Positions 44,978 through 56,042 of a DNA stretch of 64,000 bases are shown here, in pieces; the stretch's first letter is position 1; each line of letters opens with the position of its first letter. The notes below the pieces were generated by a model. It was not told the origin of the DNA. It saw only the letters and a program-made list of their open reading frames with translations, and did not search any database. Made by a program: the position numbers and the translations under genes. Source of the stretch: Ceratorhiza oryzae-sativae (taxonomy: Eukaryota > Basidiomycota > Agaricomycetes > Cantharellales > Ceratobasidiaceae); assembly GCA_030998015.1 (NCBI GenBank), contig JARWMV010000242.1:1-64000 (forward strand), in the 5' to 3' direction.

Positions 44978-45772
44978 TCATATGGGGGTTGGTTCCAACA
45001 GTGGCACCTCCTCCAGAGCTTTGACAAGCTTGTTTTCCCACCAGTCCCAGTCCTGTTTGGCTTCCTCCACAGCTGGGTCCCAGGTGGGTTCCTTTATTTC
45101 TGGCTTGGCTTCTTCCTCAGCCACGACCAGTGATTCTAGGCTTGATATAAGGCTCATCATATCAGTGTCGTAATTGGTGTTTTTGTTTGGGTGCACCTTC
45201 ACCCAATTTCGGAAGTTGCTCATGTTTGCCTGCTTTGTCCTGATAGCAGTAAACATCTCATCAGTGGTAGTTGCTTCAAGCAGTCCCACATACGGTGTGG
45301 CTGGTGTCAACTTCCATTCTTCCAGTAATGCCTTTGCCTGGCGCTCCACCTCCCAGTCCCCCCCATCTGCCATTTGGCCTGTGGCCCTCCTCTGTTGTCT
45401 TGCTGCCTTGGTCACCACGTCAACTGTTGGTCCTACAATATTGTCAACAACATACATTGGTGTTCTTAGCAAGGCGTTTCTCATTGTTGGCTTCTGGCTT
45501 CCATGCCATGTCAGGACCCCTAACCTGGGATCCAGGTACTTGTCATTGTCGATCCAGTTCCTTTCATCCCTTAACTTCTTTGGGATGTACACTAGGTTAG
45601 CCCCTGGCAACAGTCGTTCAGCGTACCTCTGGGTGTCTTCCACACTGGAGCAGTACATCCCTGGTTTAGGACAATTTTCCCTGCCAGGGTAGGGTGCTGG
45701 CCGCCTGGTGGTGGGTGGCTGCTGAAGTGGGGCCACCTGATTTTCAGCAAGTGGTGTGTAACGGTTGGGATG
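44978..45772 (-). CDS. Additional frame downstream of Gypsy pol, unknown function
   Basis: The frame is open from about 45934 to 44978 and overlaps the last codons of pol in another register. The first ATG in it is near 45772, giving about 264 residues. It starts Pro-rich (APLQQPPTTRRPAPYPGREN). A central part follows with IPKKLRDERNWIDNDKYLDP and VDNIVGPTVDVVTKAARQQR, then a Trp/Glu-rich acidic end (WDPAVEEAKQDWDWWENKL). No domain is recognised. A TGA at 45935-45937 closes the frame upstream. It is in the same orientation as gag-pol and Rep, so it could be expressed from the retroelement transcript. Confidence 0.5.
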   Translation of the reverse strand, partial: HPNRYTPLAENQVAPLQQPPTTRRPAPYPGRENCPKPGMYCSSVEDTQRYAERLLPGANLVYIPKKLRDERNWIDNDKYLDPRLGVLTWHGSQKPTMRNALLRTPMYVVDNIVGPTVDVVTKAARQQRRATGQMADGGDWEVERQAKALLEEWKLTPATPYVGLLEATTTDEMFTAIRTKQANMSNFRNWVKVHPNKNTNYDTDMMSLISSLESLVVAEEEAKPEIKEPTWDPAVEEAKQDWDWWENKLVKALEEVPLLEPTPI

Positions 45773-45885
45773 TGCAACTGGGTGAGTGACAAAAGGCATG
45801 TTTTGGGATTTTGCAGGTGTATTGTGGTGCAAGTGAGGTGGTAGAGCAGGCTCTGGCCTTTCTTGGGTATCCTGGATGGCTCTTT

Positions 45886-48800
45886 TTAAAGCTTTCCAGA
45901 TCCTCGTTTGGTTCTCTTTGGCCTGCCTTTTGAGTCACCTGAGTGCTGACTTGTCTTGACTGGCATTGGTGCATCTGGTAAGTGCCTTTGCAAGTCATTT
46001 AGAACCTCTTTCATGTCAGTAAACTTGCTGGCACGTTCCATTGTGTCTTCTATTGGGTTGTAGCCCTTCCATCTGATTTGGTAAAACAGCTTGCCATTCC
46101 ACCATTCATAATTTGCAATGCGGTCCACCTTGTATTCCTCCTCTCCTTTTTCTGTTATGATTGGTGGTGGTTTGGCCTGCCTTCTTTGGAAGTCTTTATC
46201 TTCTCTGAATGGCGAGAGGAGATTTACATGGAATACATTGTGTACACATATGGTTTTAGGTAGGTCCAGGCAATATGCATGGGATGAGATCTTTTCTGTG
46301 ATTTCAAAGGGCCCCCCTTTTCGGTTGTCCAGTTTCTTGGAGGGTCTCTTGGACGAGAGGTTTGTTAGGAGCAGCCAAACCTTGTCTCCTACCTTGAATT
46401 CCCTCCCTTTCTTTTCCATTTGTTGGTGTAATTCCATTGAGGCTCTTGCCTCATCCCATACCTTTTTCATTTGATTACGCATGTTGTCTGCAGCAGGTGC
46501 CTCAGACGGTTCTTCTCCCTCTCGGACAGCCCATCTTGGGTTTTTTCCATATACTGTTTCAAATGGGGTTTGTCCTGTTGTAGCATTTACATGGTTGTTA
46601 TGGCAGAATTTGGCAATGGGTAACCATTTTACCCAATCATCTTGTCTATAATTGCAGAAGGTTCTTAAGAACCCTTCTACCCATTGATTTGTCCTTTCTG
46701 ACAGACCATCTGTTTCTGGATGGAAGGCAGTGGAGAATCTGGGCTTTGTCCCAATTCCTTTGTATATGGCTTTTAGGAATTGGCTGTTAAAGGTTGGCCC
46801 TCAGTCTGAGACAGTGGTTTCTGGGGTCCTGTGATGTCTCCATACCTCCCTTATGAATATTTCTGCCAGTTCTTCTGCATTGGTGCTCTCCAGACATGGT
46901 ACAAAATGGGCCTGCCAGGAGAAGCAATCTACAACTGTCAAGATACTGTCGTACCCCCTTGAGACAGGTAATTTGACAATGAAATCATATGCAACATCTG
47001 CCCATGGTTTCCATGGGATTGGTAAGGACTTCAGGGGAGTGCCTTGTTTGTGTCCTTTGCTTCTTTGACACGTTTCACAAGATTCCACATATTGGTTTAC
47101 TTGGGCCTTCATTCCTGGCCAATAGTAATCCCTTGATAGTAATTCTAGTGTTTGGGCTTGTCCCTGATGACCTGCCACAGGGGCGTCATGGCACTCCTCA
47201 AGGAGACTCAACCTGAAGTCCTTGTCATCCAGGATGTAGAGCCTATTGTCATACCTTAATAGGCCCTCCTTCATTTCATACTGTCTAAATTCCTTCTGTA
47301 CTGAGGGCGGTAGTTGTTCTTTATTTGCCACGCTCAGCCTTAAGGATCTGATAGATTCGTCTTCTTCCTGAGCTTCTTTAAGCTCTTCCCGGAAATTCCC
47401 CTGTACTTCTGCCCTGAAACCTATGAACTTTTCTTCTGGAATCATGATCTGTGGTTCCATAGGGGTATCCCCATGGTCACTCCTTCTGGAAAGGGCATCT
47501 GGCTTCTGTGAAAGTTTCCCTGGTCTATACACAATCTGAAAATTGAAGGGTGCCAGAGTGAGATACCATCTGGCATGCCTTCTATTCCACATCTGGGCAT
47601 TTTGCCAGTACTGGAGGTTCCTATGGTTGGTGTATATCACAATAGGTTCCTCTGTCCCTTCTAGGTATAACCTCCAGTGCTCTAGGGACCTAACAATTGC
47701 AAGCAACTCCTTGTCGTAGGTGTCATAATTTTTCTCTGGTGGGGTGAAGCTCTTCGATAGGAAGGCAATTGGATGCAATTGGTTGTCATCACCCTTTTGG
47801 CTTAGTACCGCCCCCATGGCCACTCCTGAGGCGTCTGTTTCCAGTATGTATGGCCTGTTTGGGTTTGGGTGGATTAGGACTGGTTCTCTTGCTACTGCTT
47901 CTTTGATAGCTTCAAATGCTTCCTGTTGTTTTCTTTCCCACAGGAATTTGACATCTTTTTGGGTGAGATCTGTGAGGGGTTTGGCTAAGGTGCTAAACTT
48001 CTCTATCCACCTTCTATAGAACCCCACAAAGCCTAGGAAGGCTTGGACTTCTTTTACTGTGTTAGGTGCTGGCCATTCTAGAACTGCCTTTACCTTTTCC
48101 TTTTCCATCGATATCCCTTCTGGGGATATGACAATTCCAATGAAGCTTACCTCCTTCACAAAGAACTGACACTTGTGTGGTTTGAGGAAGAGGTGGTTTT
48201 CCCTCATTCTTCTTAACACTTCCCAGACATGTTGTATGTGTTCTTCCCTGTTTCTGGAAAACACTAGTACATCGTCCATGTAGATTACCACATAATCATC
48301 TATTATATCACAGAACTTTTCCATCATGAACCTTGTAAAGGTTCTTGGTCCTTCTTTTACTCTGAATGGCATGACCAAGCATTCAAACTGGCCTTCTCCT
48401 GTCCTGAAAGCTGTTTTCCATTCGTCTCCCTCTTTTACCCTGATGTTGTTGAACCCCCATTGAACATCCATTTTTGAATAGATGGTTGTGTCCTTCAGTC
48501 TCTCAATCAATTCTATTTGGATTGGAAGTGGAAACCTGTCTGGCTTGGTGATGTCATTCATCTTATGGTAGTTGACTACCAACCTAAGCCCTCCATCTGC
48601 TTTGTTCACATAGAAACAGGGTGCAGCTACAACTGACTGGCTGGGCCTTATTTTCCCATTTCTTAGTTCCTCCTCTAGGTACTCCCTGAGTGCCTTTGTT
48701 TCTGCTGGCAACATACTGTACCTCTTTGCAGGCTTTGGCAGCTCCGCTCCCTCGATCAGGTCCATTTTGAAGTCTAGGTTACCTTGGTGGGGTGGAAGTT

Positions 48801-51027
48801 CTTGGAAACCTTCTTCCCCAAATAGGTCTTCAAAATCCCTAAATTCTTCTGGGATTTGTAGGCTTTCACTTGCTGCCCTTGCCTTGATTTCGTCTGGGTA
48901 TGAGATGGTAAGGTCTTTCCAATCTATGATAGGTTCTGCTTCTTCAAGCCATTCTTTCCCTAGGACTATGTCTGTGTCACCTAGGGTCATTACATAAAGG
49001 GAGCATTTTAGTGTCTTCCCTTCCACTTTGATGTTTAGTTCTGCCCTTTCTTCTATGGCATCCTTGATTTCATTTCCATCAATGGCCACAATTGATTTCT
49101 TGTGTTTGAGGGGAGTAGTTGGAATCCCCTTTTCCCTTGAATAGGCCTTATCAATGAAGTTGGTTGAAGATCCTGAGTCAATCAGTGTCTTTGCTGGTTC
49201 CATGATTCCCTCTACCGTAGTGTATATTATTGATTGATTACTAGACTTCTTGAGGTAACATACATCTGCAGTAGGGCCTCAGCACTCCTTCAGGACATGC
49301 CCTGATTTACCACATTTGATACAGAGTCCTTCTTTCCTTTGCCTGTCCTTTTCACTGTTTGGTATCCTTACCATGTTGTTGATTTGGGTATTCCCCTGCT
49401 TGCTGCTGGTCCCTAAAGGCTTGTTCCCCCCTTGTTTGTATTTCGCTGGTGCCCAGGTTGAATTTGATGAGTTGCTGGTCCTTGCATTCATTTTCTGGTT
49501 TGCAAACTGCATGTCATCCATTTTGCAGGCAAAGTTGATTAATTGATCTAAGGTATATGATGGACCTTCAGCCTCATTTGCCAGTACTTCAATCCTTAAG
49601 ATCTCTTGTTGTACTTTGGGTTTTAACCCTTCCCTGAATTGGTCCTTGAGGGCTTCCTGGTTCCAGTCTACCTCTTGGATCAGGATCCGGAATTGGGTAG
49701 CATAATCCAATGCACTCCTGGTTTGTGTTAATTTCCTTAGTTTCCGGATGGTCTTTTCCTTTATGACTGGGTCATTAAAAGCATCCAGGAATCCCTTCCT
49801 GAAATCCTTCCAGGATGCAAGAATACCTGTGTGTTTGCCTGCTAGTAGTTTCCGGTGGTAAGGTTGTGCCCAGTTTGCTGCTTCCCCATCCTCCATGTTC
49901 ATTAACACAGCAGATATCTTTTTTCGGTCATCAAAGGCTGATTTGTCATAGTCAGCAAAGAAAAGTTCCATGCTGATTATGAAGTTCTTGGCTTCCTTCC
50001 CCTTTTTCCCATTAAATTTGCTGGGTCTCCCTAGTTGCACCTCCTTAGGAGTGTGGTTTGCAGCAAGGGTAGGTTGGTTTGCTTGGGATGGAGGTTCTGT
50101 TTGGGGTCTTATTGTGGACTCAGCCTGGAAGGTTCTTCCCAGAAAGGGTGTTTGTACTGGGGAGGCTGAGGGGGATTGTGAGGGGCTTCCTATGACCACC
50201 CTAGTTCTTCCCCTGGTTTCTTCTGTCCTTTCCCTTGGCCTTCCTGCTTCAGTTGGTTTCCGGAGCTCATTTCCTAGATCAGTTACCCATTGTTCTAGTA
50301 TGATTAGGATCTCCCCTGTGTTTTCGGTTTTCTTCTCTAAGCTTTCAAGCTTTCACTCTTGCATTCCCAGTACCTGGTTTATTTCCATGGAGATGTCCTT
50401 TAATTCTTTTATCAGGTTCCCCATTTCTGTTTTTAGGTTGTCCTGGTTCTTTGCCACATAGAGGACATTTTTGTTGGATGTTTCCATTGACCTTACCATC
50501 CAGTCCACATTTCCTTCTTGTCAGGTTAGTGATATTTGACACTGATTTATACCCGTGATTGCCTTTTCTAGTTCCCTATGGTTATTGTCTCTAAGTTCCT
50601 TGAGCCCCGCCCTGATGGCAGTGGCAATGGTGTGAACAGGGTTGGCAGTGGCTATGGTTCCAGGACCTGGCTGGGGTTGTGTCCTTGCCTCTTCCACCAA
50701 GGCCGTGCCTTGTTCGTATATGGTTCAGGTCATATCTTCTACCTCATCCCTCTCTGGATTTGAGATATCTTCTGGGTCTGGATTTATCAGGTGAATTGGC
50801 GGTTGAGGGCTGCAGAGTGGTATTCCCCCTATTTCCCCTCCCAGGATGGGGGCCCGAGTGGGGTTAGGTTGGGCCACTGGTTGTGGGTTTTGTGGCAACC
50901 CCCCTGGCATTCCTTGGAGGGTCTCATCTGGGTTACCTTCAGCCTCTGGGGAAGCAATGGGTTTGGGTGATTGTGGCCTGCTATTTGCCACTCTGCTTTG
51001 AGATCAAGTTTGTGGTCTCTGTGACAT
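45886..51027 (-). pseudogene. Chromovirus gag-pol, one 1714-codon frame with six TGA stops
   Basis: From ATG 51027 to TAA 45886 one frame is kept, with TGA at 51006-51004, 50727-50725, 50523-50521, 50355-50353, 49281-49279 and 46803-46801. Gag: Pro-rich start, capsid region (NWAQPYHRKLLAGKH), zinc knuckle CIKCGKSGHVLKEC ending at 49282. Protease: LIDSGSSTNFID. Reverse transcriptase: KMDVQWGFNNIRVKEGDEWK and YMDDVLVFS, active-site DD intact. RNase H: ETDASGVAMGAVLSQ, but YTNHRNL has Asn for the usual Asp. Integrase: H-H-C-C (CHDAPVAGH, CETCQRSKGH), then the D, D and E positions, with a TGA right after the second (SD). C-terminal chromodomain: EYKVDRIANYEWWNGKLFYQIRWKG split over 46130-46060, which usually targets integration to H3K9-methylated chromatin. 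The TGA after the zinc knuckle separates gag from pol in frame and could be a readthrough stop, but the other five suggest simple decay. Confidence 0.95.
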
Positions 51028-51148
51028 AGTTTCTTTGTGTTCTCTTATGTATCACAGGAGTTAGCTGGTTTTCTTGTGTACTCAGCCCTTAGTATCTGTG
51101 TCGTATACTTATGTTCGCCACTAGTTAAGTTAAGAGCTTGCTTTATAA

Positions 51149-51693
51149 TGTTGTGACCCTCTGGAGGCTTCCTTGTGAAGCACTTAAGTAGTGGCTGCAT
51201 TGATGGTTTGGTGCTATGCAATATGTATTGGGTGTTCTAGTTACAGTGTTTGCTATGGTCTATGGTGGTTGATGAGATAAAGCAAGCTGAGGCGCCTTGT
51301 CTTGCTTTATCCCTCTTATATATGCCTGTGGCTGTGGTGGCTGTGGATGTATTATCTAAACACACCCTGCAGTAGGTGTAGGTTATGTACAGTACTATGG
51401 GTTAGGTAATTGTTTGTCTTAAGTTTGTGCAGCTCCGAATCTTATAGAGCCACACGAGGTCCGAGGGGTAGGTGCTGAGGTCACATGACCCTACCGTAAG
51501 CGCCGAGATCACGTGACAACTTGCTCCTCACTCCAAGTAACAATGGAGAGAAATGCTGGAGCAAGTTCAGGGTAACCACCATAAGCGCTGAGGTCACATG
51601 ACCTTGTTTATGGCTTGTTCTGCTTAGGAAAAATGCCATAAATCTGTAAAAATATTCAGTTGTTTTGTTATGTTCATTTGATGGGTCATAACA
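51149..51693 (-). repeat. Gypsy 5' LTR (545 bp)
   Basis: Matches 41637-42294 apart from the 113-bp duplication there. Differences between the two LTRs are mostly C/T or G/A changes at CpG positions; for example GGTCACGTGACC in the left LTR reads GGTCACATGACC here. It ends at the target duplication ACTTG. Confidence 0.95.
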
Positions 51694-52078
51694 ACTTGTA
51701 CTGTTGCTCAAATAGTACAAAGTAGTTTCTATTGCATATATGAGTCATACCAAGAATCCTGGGCTATTTGTGAAGCCCCATGAAAAGGCGCATATGTGAA
51801 GTCCTGAGACTGGATACATAAAAAGTCCGGAGCATGGATATCTTAATTATCCAAGTTGAGACTTCACAAAAATCACACAGAATGTTTCAAACAGGAATCA
51901 CAGAAGTCTGTGGACTTTGTCAAAATCCATTTGAGGGATTTTTTTGGCCATTTTAGGATTCCATAAGATACTTATACGAAAAAGTATCCCTAAATCGGCT
52001 CCAAGAGGAGGTACTTCTATATATCTCAAAGGGATTTAAATAGAGGCCTTGGCAGGATTCTAATTGATTACCCCATGC
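51694..52078. other. Short spacer between nested elements (old B-C junction)
   Basis: This is what remains between the Gypsy and Copia-3 insertions, including their target duplications ACTTG and CATGC. With both insertions removed, it connects the sequence ending at 41636 to that starting at 59134, so it is the former junction of elements B and C. No gene is present. Confidence 0.6.
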
Positions 52079-52319
52079 TATAGAAATCAAATGTATATAT
52101 TTATTATATAGAAACAGTTTACAAAAGAATGTGTGAGTGTAAGTGAAGAGATGGATTATGGGGGGCTTGTAGAGTCCTTATGTATACCCAACGTATTCAC
52201 ATGAGTCATATGCTCTGCTGCTGTGCATATACTGTGCATACATGACGCATTCACACTTGACTCGATTACTGACTCATATGCATTCTAGATCATTCGAGTA
52301 TGTACATGAATGTTCTACA
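52079..52319 (-). repeat. Copia-3 3' LTR
   Basis: 241 bp; on the plus strand it begins TATAGAAATC and ends GTTCTACA. Pairs with 58888-59128. Flanked outside by CATGC. Confidence 0.95.
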
Positions 52320-54449
52320 CTCCCCCTTAATCAAGTAAGTGTAAACTACAGGAATGATTAGAAATTTATTACATGAATATAACTGATTACAAAGACCATA
52401 TCAGACTTTCAAACATTCAGAACAATTCCATTATTTCAATTCAACTATTATATTGATTATACAGGTTGATTACTTGTCCTCTTCAACTTCAGTAATCATT
52501 GCATACAGCTCCCCAATAATTGGCTTAGTAAGATAACTAAATTGGGGAGCCAGCAATGCTTTAGTTAGTGCATCGGCAAGGTTCTCTTTGGACAGTATGT
52601 ACAAAGTAGATACCTTGTGCTGCTTGATAACATTGTGCATGAAGTGATGGCAAATGTTGATGTGTTTTGAGCATCCATGATATTGCGACTCAACTGAAAG
52701 CGTAAGTGCAGCAAGATTATCTGAAAGTATTAGGGTTGGTGCGTCAGCTTCATAGTATAACTCTTCGAGAAACTGTCGCAGCCATAGCGCCTGAGTACAT
52801 GCATGTGAAAGTGCCATATACTTGGCTTCCATCATCGATAAAGCAACAGTGGCTTGCTTCTTAGCAGACCAAGAAATAGCCACACCTCCAAGTAAAAATA
52901 TATTACCAGAGATGGACTTATGGTCAAGTAAGTTACTCCCCCAGTCAGCGTCTGAATATCCTAACTCTCCAAATCCTTCATTGGATCAATGGTACGTTAT
53001 CCCACGTGAAGCAGTGCCCTTTAGGTAATGGATCACGTGCTTCACAGCTGTCATGTGTGCTGATCCAAAGCACATTGTGAATTGGGCTAGGAATGTAACA
53101 ATGTAAGCTATGTTGGGCCTTGTGCAAAGGGCCGCATATAGTAGCTTACCAATGTACATTCCATAATTAAAATTGGGTTTCGTACCTTCAAATTGAGTGA
53201 GTTGAATATTCGGCATCATGGGCATGTGAGTGGTGTAGGCATTCTGCAAGCCTGCAGATTCAACTATAGAGTCAATATATGCTTTTTGACTCAAAGTTAA
53301 AGTGCCTTGCTCACAATCACAAGTAAAGCTTATACCTAAGAAGTGTCGGATGGAACCTAGGTTGTGCATTTGAAGGCTTCCATTAGTTCTTCGATAACAA
53401 AGTTGGTATAGTTGTGCAAGCTTGCAACCATAATGTTGTCAACGTGAATCACAAGTATTGCAACAAAGAGTTCATCTTCAATGTTGATTATACGTTGATA
53501 AACACATGTGTCAGTTTTGCAAGGTACATATCCAAGTTGCTTGAGTTTATTATTGAATAACTGATTCCACATTTGACCTGCTTGTTTCAGTCCATAAATT
53601 GAACGTTTAAGACAAAGTACCTTATTTGTTTCGTCCTTGAAGTACGGTATCTGACGCATATAAAGTTCTTCATTTACATTTGCATGTAGGTAAGTGGAAC
53701 TTACATCAAGCTGCCTCAAGTCCCAATTGAATTGATTTGCCAAGGATGCAATGATACAAATAGAATCAAGTTGTACAACTGGTGCGTAAGTATGTCCAAA
53801 GTCGATTCCTGGTTGCTGACTAAATCCCTGCACAACTAATCGAGCCTTATAACGAACAGGCTTACCATTTTTGTCATGTTTAATGGTTAGTACCCATTTG
53901 TTTCCAATGACTTTTCAATTGGCTGGGAGGTTGACAAGTTTGTAACTTCCCATTTTCTCAAGGGTGGCCACTTCCGCTTCCATGGCTGACTTCCATTCGG
54001 TTGCATTTGGTCCAGATAGTGCTTGCTCAACAGTTGGGTTGTCTTCGGATGGTATATGTTGAGTGGGGAAGGACCAATGCATTTCGGGGGTGTCGGGAGT
54101 TGCCATGGACGGTTCTGCTTTCGGTGGAACAGGATCATCAAGGGTGAGCTTGAAGAAAGCTTCCTCCAATCCATCAAGCTCATTGTATGTGGGTAGTTCA
54201 ATGGCTTTGGAGGTTGGGCTCTTGCTGGTCAAGGATATGGTGGGAGCATTGGTAAGGGATGGTACTTTGGTTGTAATGCTGTATGCGTTGTCGGTGTTGA
54301 ACTTGCTGCCTGAGCTATCACCTGTGGTATTGGTGAGTCCTAATACAAGGTTAGATACCTCATTTTTATCCTCATACATGAGCTTACCTGTCGTGGTGGA
54401 GTTGTCAATCTTGATTTTGACTCCTCCATGCTTTTGTTCCAAAGTGATA

Positions 54450-56042
54450 CACTGGCTCGAATAAGTCTTGCCTCATGTGACAAGAAAAGCTCGCACTGCT
54501 CATTTCTCCTTGGCTAGTGTAGATATTGACTAGATGTAATAATAGATAATGTACAATAGGCTCTTGCAAATCTATCTGTAAAAAAAAACAAAATTACATG
54601 ATGGGATTACGAGGAGTGGCACATGTTCTGTTTGCGCATGCTTGAGGCAAGACTTATGCAGGCCACGTACACCCAATTCTTCTTCTGTTCTCCCACACTC
54701 ATAAGCACTATAATCCCTTTGCCCTACATTTGTCTAGAACACTAGCCATGGCACGGTTCACTACAGATGCCCAAAAGTCACAAATCTTGACAATGAAGAA
54801 TCTTGGTATTGCAAGTAGCGTGGTTGCTCGCATTGTCAGTGTTGATCGTACTACTGTCAACCAAGTTTATCGACAATTTCTCAAACCACATGCAACATAT
54901 CCCAAGGCCATTTGTACAGGTTGTCCACACAGAATGACAGCCAGGGATGATTGCCTCACCTTGATCAGGTTGTCCAAACTTTGTCACAGCAATGCCACTG
55001 AGCTACAGCAACAATACTTCCCTCACCTCCACCCTGACACAATCTGTCACCATCTTCAAGAGCTAGGGCTTATGGCGTGTCGTCATCAGCACGTTTCTTC
55101 CCTGACATATAAGCAAAGATCAGCTCGTCGTGGCTGGTCTGCCAAGCATATAAGTTGGGACACCTTGATGTGGGCCCAGGTCATCTTCTCCAATGAGTCA
55201 AAATTCAATGTATTCTCCTCTGATGGACTTGAATATATTTGGAGGCAACCTGGACAGGCGTATGATCCTCGATATACCAAAAAAACTGTCAAACATGGAG
55301 GTGGGAGTGTGATGGTGTGGGGGTGTATAACATGGAATGGAGTAGGCTGTCTCCATCGAATTGAAGGCATTATGAATGCTGTCATGTACATGGAGATATT
55401 GAAGGAGGACCTTCTGGGGACTCTGAAGGACCATAATCTCAAGCCACGTAGTGTCATCTTCCAGCATGACAACAATCCAAAACATCAATCACACTTGGTG
55501 TCCAACTGGCTCGAATCAAAACACATCAAGGTACTTCCCTGGCCCTTGAACTCACCAGATATGAACATAATCGAACATGTATGGAGCTACTTGGATCGCA
55601 AGGTGCGAAAACAGGCTGTTCATCCACACAATGAGGACAAGTTGTGGGAGGCACTGAAGGAGGAGTGGGAGTGCATCGATGCCACTGTGATCCAGAATCT
55701 GTATTATTTGATGCCTCTCAGGGTGGCTGAGCTGCAAGATGCAAGGGGTGACAATACTCATTACTAGGTTAGACTGAATGTATGTGTACTGTTCTGGAGG
55801 ATTTATGCTTTCAATGCCAAATCGCATTTACACGCAAAAGTCTTGCCTCAAGCATGCACAAACAGCATGCGTGCCACTCCTTGTAATCCCATTGTGTAAT
55901 TTTGTTTTTTTTACAGATAGATTTGCAAGAGCCTATTGTACATTATCTATTATTACATCTAGTCAATATCTATGCTAGCCGAGGAGAAATGAGCGGTGCA
56001 AGCTTTTCTTGTCATGTGAGGCAAGACTTATTTGAGCCAGTG
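54450..56042 (+). mobile_element. Tc1/mariner element with ~210-bp inverted repeats
   Basis: Terminal inverted repeats run 54450-54659 and about 55834-56042, beginning CACTGGCTCRAATAAGTCTT. They are flanked by TA on both sides (54448-54449 and 56043-56044). Each long repeat contains the word AAGTCTTGCCTC near the tip and its inverse, GAGGCAAGACTT, near the inner end, an arrangement like the paired transposase-binding sites of IR/DR Tc1 elements. The element is 1593 bp with one transposase gene. It inserted into the linker of Copia-3 pol. Confidence 0.95.
54748..55767 (+). CDS. Tc1/mariner DD34E transposase, first Asp replaced by Asn
   Basis: An uninterrupted frame of 339 residues. The ATG at 54748 is chosen because MARFTTDAQKSQI matches usual starts; the frame is open slightly further upstream without an ATG. 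Residues 5-50 form the first helix-turn-helix, followed by a second DNA-binding part to about 120. The catalytic domain has VIFSNESKF with Asn149 where the first Asp of DD34E belongs, HDNNPKH with Asp241, and SPDMNIIEHVW with Glu276; 34 residues separate the last two. GGGSVMVWGCITWNG and LPWPLNSPD are conserved family motifs. With Asn149 the enzyme should not cut DNA, although it may still bind. No frameshift or stop is present, so this single change is the main lesion. Confidence 0.95.
   Translation: MARFTTDAQKSQILTMKNLGIASSVVARIVSVDRTTVNQVYRQFLKPHATYPKAICTGCPHRMTARDDCLTLIRLSKLCHSNATELQQQYFPHLHPDTICHHLQELGLMACRHQHVSSLTYKQRSARRGWSAKHISWDTLMWAQVIFSNESKFNVFSSDGLEYIWRQPGQAYDPRYTKKTVKHGGGSVMVWGCITWNGVGCLHRIEGIMNAVMYMEILKEDLLGTLKDHNLKPRSVIFQHDNNPKHQSHLVSNWLESKHIKVLPWPLNSPDMNIIEHVWSYLDRKVRKQAVHPHNEDKLWEALKEEWECIDATVIQNLYYLMPLRVAELQDARGDNTHY

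Larger units (their letters stand above)
41637..51693 (-). mobile_element. 10-kb Ty3/Gypsy chromovirus with three extra genes
   Basis: LTRs at 41637-42294 and 51149-51693 begin TGTTGTGACC and end GGTCATAACA on the plus strand. They are bordered by the 5-bp duplication ACTTG (41632-41636 and 51694-51698). Gag-pol runs on the minus strand from 51027 to 45886. A polypurine tract, GGGGGGGATAA on the minus strand, sits at the inner edge of the left LTR (42295-42305). Between the end of pol and that tract lie about 3.6 kb not expected in a chromovirus. This block holds a 284-codon minus-strand frame, a spliced plus-strand gene and a CRESS-type Rep on the minus strand. Confidence 0.95.
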
